DNA from: Stichopus chloronotus
Lineage: Eukaryota > Echinodermata > Holothuroidea > Aspidochirotida > Stichopodidae
NCBI GenBank assembly: GCA_021234535.1
Contig: CM037846.1
Span: 16,690,150 to 16,754,149 of the forward strand
Direction of reading: 5' to 3'
DNA length: 64,000 bases
The position numbers and the translations under genes are program-made. Below the pieces are notes generated by a model. It did not search any database. It had not been told where the DNA came from and was given only the letters and a program-made list of their open reading frames with translations. Shown here piece after piece: positions 1-12,300 of this stretch; the stretch's first letter is position 1; every line of letters starts with the position of its first letter.

Positions 1-3000
1 AAATTACGTGTGACAATTTGACCAAATTTTCGGTCGGTGCATAGTTGACCAATCTATAGTCAATTTTGACCATAGTAAATTTAGAGAGCAGGAAAGACGT
101 ACAGCTTTTTTTAGTTATTTGTTACTGTACCATACAAATTTTGAATTGACAGAGTCTAATTCTCGGAACAATAATCTACACATTTCACTTTGAGATGCAA
201 AGTAATCCAGTTCTGTTGCCCGACTCTGGAACAAAAGTTCAGTTTACTTTGTGTGAGTCTGTTGTGGTGGATACTTTCAAGGCATTCTGATGAATGTCAG
301 TCTATGTAAGCCAGTTTCTGTAAGCCACAAAAGTGACAATCCTGACCAACTACATTCAAGTAATCAAATAGTGAAAAGAGTTCATAGTTCTGTGGATATC
401 TGTCAACTGGTACTAGTTGTATGCTATGTTAATGTACGCAATGAAACTGGTAACAATAATCATTAGTAATACATTTTCTCACTAAAATAGAAAGCCTTAT
501 TGACTTATTACACATTGTTGCAAATGAGTGGTGGCAATGTGATCCAATGCCATGGCATGAAATACAGTTCAAATAAACCCAGCCACTTAATATCTAATTA
601 GGCATATTATTGCTCGCTACTTGAATTGGACAGAATCAAATAAGTGATGTAATATACTCTAACGCGATGATGTCGGTAACAAGATAAAACGCATGTTGTT
701 TTTATCTTAGTGTGGTATGAAAAACAGGGTTTTCAGTCACTTCAATTCAGTGAAACAATGTGCACAAAAATCAGGTAAATTGTCTTCTTTTATTCATTAA
801 AATCCAGTTTTTGGAAATGAAATTTTACACTTAATATACTACTACAACTTCATAGAAAATTATATCACTGTATAAGCTACTGCTTCTGTGATAGTTCAGT
901 ATCAATGTTCGTCCTGTTTTTGTGTGTGTGTATTTCCGTTATCCACGATGAATTGATCGCACTGAGATAGAGATAGTTAAGAAATTTTTTGCTTTCTTAA
1001 TTACACAATTTTCTCATTGATGACAACCAGCAAACCGTGGTATGAAAAACAGGTCAGAAAAAAGGATAATTGACAGTGATATTTTTGGCAACCTCATTAG
1101 AATATAAAAATGACCTAAGACGGTGTGGTTGACCACAAGATATAACACACCTTTGTTTTGTCTGGGGTTTGAAAATCGGGAAGTATTTTTCACACTTTTT
1201 ATGGCAGCATGCTAGTCTGAACTTAGAACTATAATTTGTTGTTCTTGCCTAATGTATTGTAGTGAAAAGCTACCCCTAAGTTGACTTAATATCATCAAAA
1301 TATTGCTTTTTGTTATCTTTTGCAAGGACACTAAGAGAAATTGAACTTTATTACATTTTGAGATTTGCAAACAGTTCTCAGCAAAGAGAGACTGAATCTT
1401 TCAACAAGTATAAGCGCGACTTAACCAGTTACTAGAAAGGCAGCCAGAGAAAAACGCTCTGCTGTCAGTGAACTTCCGCATAATGAACTTGTAAACTCTA
1501 GTTTACGGCTCGAACTCCGACAACACGTCACTGACAGTATTGGTGATTTTTGACCAACAAAGTTCCATATTAAGCTATAGGAAGAGGCATGCCCACATAC
1601 TAATGAATATTATGTGCGGGGAGTCAACACATAATAAGAAAAATTAAAAGATAAGAGAGTTTTGTATTCACTGAGGGCTTCTATGACTAAATTTATCATT
1701 TGTAGATTATCTAACTAATTATGCTCCTTTCAAACGGAATCATAGTCGATGGCGCTCTCTAATGTTTAACGTTTCGTTTCTTAAAAATCGTTTTCTTGCT
1801 TTGATGAAATGTCAAGCATGACACAGAGAGTTCAGGAACTGATTATGGATCATCGAATCACCTCTCTTCTCTAAAGTTTGTTATCATTTTTATCGCTTGA
1901 TTTCAGGAATGATATATCATTAACATGATAGTATTGCTTGTGAATTACAAAACGGAGCCAACCTATTATCCACGTCCTTCTCTTTTACAGTTTACCATCA
2001 AACACCTAACTTTATGAATTTTGGGAATGATCTGTATTTGTTTCTCCTTCATAAATACAGCCACTGAATGAATAACTTTCGTTGGTTTTGGTTAGAAAAC
2101 TCACCTCTCTGTTCAGACTATGCAATTCCTACTTATTAGTTTATATATAATGGTTCGTCATCTCATAAGCTTATTTCAACCGTAACATCATAACCATGAC
2201 TAGCTTTAGATTGAAGAAGGGTCTGCATGGAACGCAACGGATTCTTTATATAGGCCTACTCAGATGCGTGTGCATGATTGCACAATTTAATGAATGTATC
2301 AAACGGTGCGATATAGGTTTTATTCAATAAAATTTTATTGTGTCACGGTCGATGACTTTATCAATTATCTGGTTATAGGCCTAGTTAGTGTATTTGACAG
2401 TGTTACGTGCACACTATATGCCCACTGAAGGGAATCTCTATGTATGCAATCAGCTGGTAGGTGATATATTTAGATGTATTTAGCAGTTCTTTAAAACGTA
2501 ACTGGTGATAAAATATAATTTTAAACAGTGCAAACAGTTGTTTGAATTTAAGCAGCGTATCGTACTAAGAGGACAGTCCAAAGTTGCTTCTCAAACAGTT
2601 CAATCCTGCGCGTGGACTTTGTAGCCTACCCATCATAGCACTCACTGTATATATTACATGACGCCATCAGCGGTGAGATATGTATACCTGTACTTCTGAT
2701 TTCAGGTATTCATGCCGATGAAGACTGAATGCCTAAGCTTATGTTCCAAAGATTATATACTTTACTTATAATACTTCAAGTCGGAATAGTTTGGCACAAG
2801 GAAATAGTCATTCTTTGGTAATTAAACAGCTTTACCAGGATGAGTACAGTGTTGTAGCATATTTACGTTACTGAACAGCATGTAGAGACGGAGCAAAAGG
2901 AATGCCCTGACTTAAGTCAGTTCTGATCGACACGGGAACCAGAATTTAGTGGTTTCACATACTACTGGTCTGCATTCAATTCGTATTTTGCCGTACATAA

Positions 3001-3313
3001 GGCCCTCACAACCTCCTAAACTTAAAGGTATTTACATAACAGTGAACTGCGTTGAATTGCTATGTGAGAAACCTGCAAAACAGAATCTTCGTTGTGAGTA
3101 TATTCTACGAACAAGTCAAACATCATTTCAAAGAAATTTCCAACAAACTTCATTGTTCTTTTGGAAATGACTCATTCCGAAAACTGAAATACATATTCAT
3201 GAGCTCGATTAATGTCCCCGCACTATTTTCCTTACTGTAATAGATGAAAGGCTAATTCGTCATTTACATTTTTTTGTAATTATTCTGAGGAAACAAATTT
3301 TCACCCATTGACC
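1..3313. other. 5' flank of the P450 gene, no gene recognised
   Basis: No open frame here resembles a protein I know, and no RNA gene is visible. The phrase 'ggtatgaaaaacagg' occurs twice (near 715 and 1040). The promoter and any 5' untranslated exon of the P450 gene should lie at the right end of this stretch, but I see no convincing TATA box or initiator to fix them. Confidence 0.5.
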
Positions 3314-3394
3314 ATGCTTCCAGTTTTTGTTGTTCCCCTGGTTTTGGCTACCATATTGCTGGCAGCGATATACGCATACCTTCAGCATACTTCG
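3314..3394 (+). CDS. CYP20A1: CYP20A1 exon 1: membrane anchor
   Basis: The ATG lies in 'gaccatgc' and opens 27 codons beginning MLPVFVVPLVLATILLAA, a hydrophobic helix typical of a microsomal P450 anchor. Donor is gtaagt; phase 0. The start is chosen because it is the first ATG in frame with the anchor and exon 2 continues in phase. Any 5' untranslated exon is unknown. Confidence 0.85.
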
Positions 3395-6300
3395 GTAAGT
3401 CAACATGAAATCTAATCTTTGATCATACTTTTTTTCATATCAGATACACTGAACCTTGTGATCGTTGACCGTTTTAATAGTTCTTACACCAAATAAGATT
3501 GTTTATACCATTTGCATTTTTTTTTATGTTTTCTTCCTCTGTTACTTTGTAAAGGCACACAAGACACACAAGTGAATAAATAGACTACTGAAACCATTTC
3601 ATTGCAGAGCTAAAGACCAATACCTAGTTGAAGGAAAATGCAAATAAGACAGACACGGACATATCGGATTATGTGCCAGCGACTTCAAAGTAACATTTTC
3701 AATACTCATGTAACCATAGTCACTTAACAAACGATACAGACCTCGGCAAATATATATGGTCACTTAAAGATAGAAACTGGGAATTTAACAGAGTAAATAT
3801 TACGTTACATGACGTTGCTCTGCATTGTAGAGAAATTTTATTTGATATTCAAATCTCAAGGAATGTACCCTCAGTAAAGATTGGAGTTGGCATGTTAGAC
3901 ATCGTCCTATAGACGCTCAAAATGTATATATATTAGAGCATGGTTACAGTATAAAAGAAAATACAGTGAAAAGAGTACAAAATTCTCCTGAATAGCTTGC
4001 AACAGTAACATGTTATAGTACTCTTGTTTAACTCGCCAGTCACTAATTAACATACACCTGAAGAGTGTGGATTTGTTCACAGTGTGTAGAATGTGTTAAG
4101 GCCGACTCCATTTTCAACGACCTTAATCAGTGTGTGGACTTTGTTATCCCATCATTAGTCAATATAAGCACCCACACTAAGTCTGACTTAGTTACAAACG
4201 AACACAAATGTGGTAAGGGTTTTGAATTTTGACTCTTTCCTTGCCTTCTTTTTTTTTGCAGACTCGTCAGTCAAGTTTCAAAACTACCATTCCTGGACTT
4301 GCGTCAGTTGATCCAAAGTAAAATTGCTCATTAACATTCATCTTGTGTTGGCTAAAGTATAGGCCTTTTTTTCATGCAGAAACTCTGTTCAAAGCCTCTT
4401 GCTGAAAATTTATTATATATCTATTTCAGCACAATGTTTTTTTCTAAACTATTCCACAAATGTCTTGTTCTTTTTAACATGGGAGGGGTAAGATGGTGAA
4501 GACATCATGTTAAAGATCTTCAGGAAACTGTGTATTTTTCCATCGTGATTGGGAAACGCTCAAAGATATCTTGCATCACAAACTCTGCAAACTTCAAACA
4601 CCACCAAACACGTAGCTGTAGGCTAATCATTTGGATTAATCAAAATGTTTCTCTCACACGCTACATGCATTTAACAATTTACAGAAGGTGATGGGAGCAA
4701 ACGACTGTAAATTTCCTCATCCCATATGCATATATATATATATACATACATATCTCCAGTTTACTTGAAATCTGGGCAGCCTCTTGTATTATTCTACTAC
4801 TTGAGGATCTAAGTCTTTTGTTTTTCGAGCTCAAACTGATGACACAGAGATATGGCGAGATAAGAGGAATACTCCCTATCTTTTAAAACTTTTCCTATCA
4901 CTGAACGTGATAGGAAAACGTAATAATTATAAAGCAAGGTCAAGTGGCGTTTACTATCACTCACATGCTATTGGAATTGAAGAAAGATAATCCAAGCACC
5001 ACAATTCTTTTGGAAAGGAGCGTACCACAAAATTTTGGAAAAAGCACCCCCTAAGTGGAGGTGGCCTTTACACTCTTGCCGAGTAGCAGAAAAAAAAAAA
5101 CAGTTACTGGGGTCGTGATCACCTCCCACTCTTCGACAGGTAACGAAAATTTTCAACTGCGGAATTGTTCACTTCTAAAAAGTTAAGTTAGTACTCATTA
5201 CTTTCTTAGCAAATTTTCGATGGCCCACCTTAAGGGGGTGACTCCCGTTGGTCTCCCTGGGATCCGCCACGACATTCACATGCATTAGGCATACTGCATG
5301 TACCATATGTAATGGTTTTGCATTTCTCCTCCCTCTTTTTGTTTTTTTTTCTTTGTTTTTGTTTTTTGTTTACATTCCCCATTTTACATCTAGGATAACC
5401 TCTTCTATTTATTTTTGTACAGGAATGGAAACCTGTCTGAAATTGCAGCAGCAGGGAGCCTCCATCAGTTTTTGGTTCAGATGCACAAGAAATATGGTCC
5501 TGTTGTGTCGTTTTGGTTTGGACCAAAGTTCACCGTTAGTGTGGCTGCTCCTGAAGTTATGAAGGTTTTGAAAACTGTCTTTGACAGGCCTCGTAAGTGA
5601 ACATGTTGACGAGCCATCAACACACACTTTGAGAGCAAAATTTTGATAAACCTTTACGTTGCCTGAACAACCATTTTCTCAATTTTCCTCACCAATTATA
5701 TTTTTCCCTCCTTTGCTGAGACCAAAGTTTTCAATGAGATACCAGTGGCATCGGCATTTGTAAGTAGCTGGACCATGAGATATTAACACAATAGCTCCTG
5801 TCGCACATGTCATTTCTCAAATCAAAGCACCCTAGTTGCTATGTTTTATAAGGTTCAATTTACCATTTCATTTACTTTGACTAAGAAAGATAACACCCCT
5901 ACTAGCCTATGTGAAACAGTAAACTTTGGCCGTTATCATAACACATGTCGTCAATTCTTAACATACAAATTCGTTAGAGGTAGTAGGTGTTCGAGATCAA
6001 AAGAATGAAAGATATATACCTTCAGAAATAAAAGTTGGCCAGTAACAACTTCTGTGTGTTGTTACACAGCATATCTGTGATCACTATACGGATTACTTTT
6101 GGATATATGGGAAGTCGTGTAACTAGAGGTAGTTGTTTTTTTTTTCTTCTTCTTCTTCTTTTTCGTAAGGCACTTTGTAATCATTTTCGCACTTTCAAGG
6201 AGTTCCATTGAACGTTACATCTTTAAAGGCTGTATTGCATCACCCTAAGCTATATTTTTACCTCCCTGAAAGGAAAATTCTCAACTGGTTCTAAGTTACA

Positions 6301-9300
6301 GTACTCTTAGATTGCCAGCAAATTCGAAGGATGCAGATCAGCTGGTGTTACACAGCGTACACAGGGATCCATTGTTTTGATTACACATGTGGAGGAATGT
6401 AAGACAGGCTGAGGGAGGGACTAGAGGTAGGTAGTTGGGAGAATGTAAACTGTCTGGGGTGATGCATTACAGCCTTTAACTTGATATGTTGTTGTTACAT
6501 TTTCCCCTTTTTTAACTGTGATGCTAAATTTTAAACGTCAGTCAAGTTAAAAGCTTCGATTGAGTTTATATTTTGCGTTAAAGCAACTCACACTCTGTAA
6601 ATTTATACTGTTGCAACGCTTTCCAGCGTGGTTTTAGTATGAGGGAAGATGTAACCCGTTCAATACTCAGGTCTATGGCAGCTTAGGTGTTGGTGCTGCG
6701 TTAGTTTCGCTCACCCGCCTTTTCGGTATAGCCATAAATGAAAGTATGGCCACAATTTCCTCTGAGGAAGCTAAATTAAGGGTCCAACTCATTAAGTCCC
6801 TATCATAGAGCTACTAAAAACTCCCTGACACCACCCACACATACGACCCCGACTGAGAATTCCACTAATCATGCTTCTCAATTTTAACACCCCGAATAAA
6901 GCCGATGAGGACACAATTAAGCCCGTACATAAACTGTGGTGAGACGACGACCCGTCATCGGCAACGTTCCCAGGTTTATCGAGGACAAACATTAGGATAT
7001 GCTGCTGCCGTGAGTCAGTACGACTGTTAGACCCTATTATTTGTTGGAAATAACCAACTGGACCCTCACAGACAAAACCCAAAGGATAGACCCCACAAAA
7101 ATCTTCAACTGATTTCTCGGATTTTTTTTTTTTTACCAAATTGGTAAAGCCTCTGGGAAATTTGACAAATCAATCACAAGTATGACGAAAAGCAAAAGAA
7201 AAGAAGACAAGTAAGAAGAAAAATAGAGAAGCAAGAACTTGAAGAAGTAAAAACATCTAAGGGAGTACCAAACACCTGCAAATAATAGAACGGACTTGTC
7301 GTCAATATATGTAACGGTTTCCTTCACAACACGTTAACGTTAAACTAACAAAAGCGACGAACACTATAGTAAGCCTAAGCTACTATATATAGCTCCAATA
7401 GTTTCACTTTCGTGCAGAGAGTAAAAGGTTACCAATATGGCCTACCCCTATAACCCAATTGTACCTCATCAAAATGACTAATACCCTCTTTTACATCAAT
7501 TACAGCCCACCACTAATTCTCGACCTATCCCTTACAAAAACCTCAATATCCATTCATGATATGGATACACGAGGAGAGAATGCGAGGTGAGAGAGATTTC
7601 GTGGTTCAACCCTGCTTATAAACTGCAACGAGATCGGCAAGGTGAGATAATTCCACTTGCACCGGACACAATAAACAACTTTGAATTCCCCAACCCCAAC
7701 CCCAACTACGTGTCTTAATGCATTAAGTTTACCGAAAGACTACTTCCAACCTACAAAACAATAACCCTACAAAGTGTTCATTACGCAATCATTCAAAATA
7801 AGCAATGCATTTCATCAGTTTGTACACATGTGGACACTGAGGCCCTGGATCACAACAGTGACTATATAGGGGTGCTCGATATAACGAATATCAGCATCCC
7901 GACACTGCGACCAGGGAGTGGTTATAAGACTCCCTTCTGTCACTGAGATTGGCTCTCATTAGCCGGTTGCTAACCTTGTGTACATACACATTATAGAAGA
8001 ACACCTTGACATATAATACGGTACCGTTACGCAATCTTCCGGTCTCGCCTGGAGCAAACAATTCCACAGCGGACTTCGACATATGCTTCTTCTACACTTT
8101 AATTTTCTTGAAGGCCTGACGTTAAAGTCATTACTGACTGAGGAAACTTCTGGCAATCGCCCATACATAGGTCTCGTCTCTTGCATATGCATTGTTGTTT
8201 TATGTCAATGATTGTGAATACACAAAATTAGATTGTCAAAATCAATGTTATTTTTCCGTCTATAGTACTTATCATAAAACTGACATAGTTGGGAAAACCA
8301 ATCACGAGACCAGTATTTCACACTAGTCATATCACCTAGCTGCTGTAAATTCTTTTCATTTTTCTTAACGTTGCTGGCGTCACACACAGCAACATTCATC
8401 CTTATTTCATTTCCTATTTCGGATAGTTATCAGAAGTAGGTTCAACGTCGCGACGTTGTTCTAAGGAACAATCCTTTTTTCCGAATGAAAAACAACGTCA
8501 GTCGAAAAGTATTGCAGCCTTTTTGCCGACTCCAAACGGACGTTAGATGGTCATTCAACGGTTCGATTTGAGTTAAAACGACTTCAGATGGCTTTCTTTG
8601 GCGACGTCGATAAAACGGTTTTGTAAAAGGCAACGCAGGTAACGTCTGACCGACGGCGCTGCTCCACGAGGAGAAGTGGGTGGGTTGGGGTACCACTCCG
8701 GATTCCCAACTTTACAGAAAAGTGTTTTATTTTGATTTTATAATTTTCGAATACTATAATTTCTGCTGGGGTATGGGGTGCACAATTCCAAAATCTTTTG
8801 CGCTATTTATCCGTCATATTTTACTCCCTCCCCCACTTTTCGGAGCTTCACACCTCCACTGATCTCAGATGTTTAGTAAGTGCGATGATTCCTAAACTTT
8901 CACATTTTTGCTCTTCTGAAACTCTTTCACAACTGGTTAGCAGTAATGAAATGAAGTAGCATGTCAAGAGATGAGTAAACAGATTGTATTGTCCCCATTA
9001 AGAGATGAGCGTGATTAAAGAGAGTTCTTGTGAGTGGATAAAAATCTGAACTTGCCATTTTTGTGACTGAAGCATGATCTATTTGATAACACTTGTGTTC
9101 ACTTGTTTGATATATTATGTGCACTGCATGTGCTCACTCTGGTGATGGGCAAATGCAGTGTACGAGTAACCTCAAACACTGAAGAAGGGCAAACCGTAAA
9201 TAAACGGAGTTAACTTCTCACATGGGTTTTAATTCGTTTTAATTCGTTGATTTGCCTGTCTTTTTCCTCAGCTGAATTATTTCGCTTGTTTGAGCCTTTG

Positions 9301-12300
9301 TTTGGTGCTGATTGTCTTCAATACACAAACGGCTTCGAAGGTCAGAGGCGACGAAAACTAACAGACCCATCATGGAGCCACGATATGCTGCGACACTTTT
9401 GTGAAAACCTCAACGAGGTCAGTGGACATCTTCTGCCATGTTAGTTCATAGTACCATGTGGTCGAATGGACCTCAAAGAGGATACATGTGGGGTGGGATA
9501 TTCTGTGAGTCACACTGATCTTGCCTACTGACTTAGATCAACCAAAGAGATGTTTGTCCAGCAAATGATAGGATCACCGAAGAATTGTGTGGAAGATGAA
9601 TCGATCCTGTTTCAAATCAAAATAAAGGGAAGACAGAGCTCTGCACCTGTAATTTAATTTGGCAGTGCTGCAAAAGTAAGTGACGCAAAACAATGTTGTA
9701 CTTACGTCACCAATATACTCACAAACTTTAAAACAAACGCAACTAACTTTTCTAAAGAAAAGTAACTGATTTCCTGTTAAAGTGTAAGTATGCACTAAAC
9801 CCGAAAAGAAACTGAGCTAGTAGACTAAACGGGTGTCTCATAATCAACTTTAGAAGCATTTTAAGGGCAGTCACTCATCACCTCAAGCTACATTTAGGTT
9901 AAGCAAAATTCTCTGTTAGTTCCGCTCTTTTATTGACAGCAATTTGCAGAGCAATTCACATAACATAGCATACGTAGGAGCCCATTTTCTATTGCTCATG
10001 TGGAGAAGTTTTAGGCAGTCTGTGGGAGAAGCCAGATGTACTGAGTACTTTGCAGAATTGGAACTGTCATGTTCGATGAGTCACTGCATGTAAATTTCTA
10101 AGTTGCTTGTGAGTCGTTACACACAAACGAAAGAACTTTGGATGAAAGCTCTGTCCATCTGGTTCTGAAGAATAATGCAATATGTGTTTGACATAATCCT
10201 TCCCTCTCTTCCATTCCACCATTTCTAATTTTAATATTCAGCTCGGTGAGGAGATGGTGGGCAAGCTATCCGCTTTGCCCGAGATGGAGCACATTCCTCT
10301 TTGCCAGAATACTTTGGCTCTTAACATCAAAGGACTGTCTCAGACATCTTTTGGTGACTATTTCAAAGACAACAATAAATGCCACCTTATGAAGCATAAC
10401 TATGAAATCGTAAGTAAATCAACCTCAGAAGCTTATCGGTTCTTCTTTCCACTCTGTAATCAGCTAGTTTTATCACATGAATTGGTATTACTGTTAGTGT
10501 GAAAGTCATTGGTTGGCAATATCTTTAATGTCTGTAACTGCGAAATGTATTCAGTCTAAATTTAAGTATGATTAAACGAACGAACGAACCAACAAACGAA
10601 ACCTTGTGTCTATAACTCCAAGTGCATTTCATTCGAATGTGCACAAAATTGCTTAAAAGTAGTAAGGTATAGGCTGATAGTGATGATTAATTGGAGTGAA
10701 TGGGGAAAATGACCAACAGCTAGATTTTATGGACAAAGTTTCATCAGTGATATGTATGGTATTAGAAAGTGTCTAGATGTGCAGTCTATCCACCAGATAA
10801 GTATAACTTTGTTTCCTCTAAAGTCACTGAATGGTATCGTTTGTACACTACTAGTGCTGGAATGAGATGGAGACAAGACTAAACGGTGAAATACCAGTGG
10901 AAGGAAGTGAGAGGCAGGTCAGATTCAATGAAGGTAACTGGTGCGCATAAAACTTAATACACATCTCAATATACTTGCATACGTCACCAAATAGGACCAT
11001 ATCTGTAGTGGATAATATAATAGGAACGCTCAATGCATGTTTAGGTTTCAACCAACAGTCTGCATGAGCAGAAACGTATATCTTTTACTGGAAGCCATAC
11101 GTTGATTCCTGTCCCAATCCATACCGTTTAATAAAACCGGTAATCACCTTCCAACTCGGTGAGTCAATGAGACAATAAAAAAACAGATGATGTTCAAACA
11201 ATCTGCTTACTCTTCTCTGTAATGGCCACAACCCCAGCATACAACGGCTTGTAAACTCCCAAAGTACATAATCGTCCTGTACCGTGGACGAAAAGATCGG
11301 CCGCTACAAAGTAGCCTATTCCGTTTCTTTCATGTTGTAACATCTGTTGAGTATACTATCTGTGGTAGACTTGCCCCATTAATTACATAATAGTATAGAT
11401 GAAACAACATTGCAGGTTGTTCATTGCATGATATCAAACATTGAAGTCAATACTTCACAGTGTAGCTTGGTAATTCTACAGGAATGCTGCATTGTCTGTG
11501 CTTGCATGTTACTGAGAAGAATCATCTCTAAGGCATTTAATGGTTGGGCAGGGTACGAATAATACCAATTATACATTTTATAGCACAAATGTGTACATAC
11601 AAATTGTTCCATGCTGAATCAAGACCGCTAAAAAATATATTTTCTCAAACACACTGTTACCAACTGCATCACCTAGGTTCACTTTTATCATCTCTTGGTC
11701 ATTCTATTAAACGCAAGTAACAAACATTAACACTATCGATTAGACATTACATGCCTACGTTTTCTTGAGCTGTTTTTCCGTTTAATGACAATGACAGGAG
11801 ATATGCCATGTTGTCATACCCATAGCGAAAAACGTGTAATTGAGAAAGGAAGACTTTTTTCTGGCTATTTTATTTTGTATTGTTTTTTCTATTTGGCTAT
11901 GAGTTCAATTCATCATGTTTCTTCATTCACTGCGTTCAATACATATTAATACCGATAGCTCTGGAAAATATGAGAAGCATAGTGAGGGATATTGTGCACA
12001 GAAGGAAGGAGAATCCACCTAAACCTCACGAGAGAGCTTTCATTGACCTTCTCATCGAAAACACAGAGATATACACCGAATCGAAGTTACTGGCTGACGC
12101 CACGTTGTACGTCGTAGCCGGTTTTCATACCTCCGGAAATTGTGAGTTTCAATCGTATCGCAGAAAAGTTTGTAAGATTAGCAGCAAAGTCTTTTTTTTT
12201 TTGAACTAAGATTCACATTGCGATAATTGGGCTTCCATACACCCTTAACGTTGCAATACAAAGTGTTATGATGGCCAAAATCTTGGTTTCGGAGAAATGA

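Noticed and set aside
10700..10760. 'NWSEWGK' near 10690 as the missing CYP20A1 exon
   Set aside because: Stops follow at once. The exon at 10855-10933 fits both family sequence and phase.
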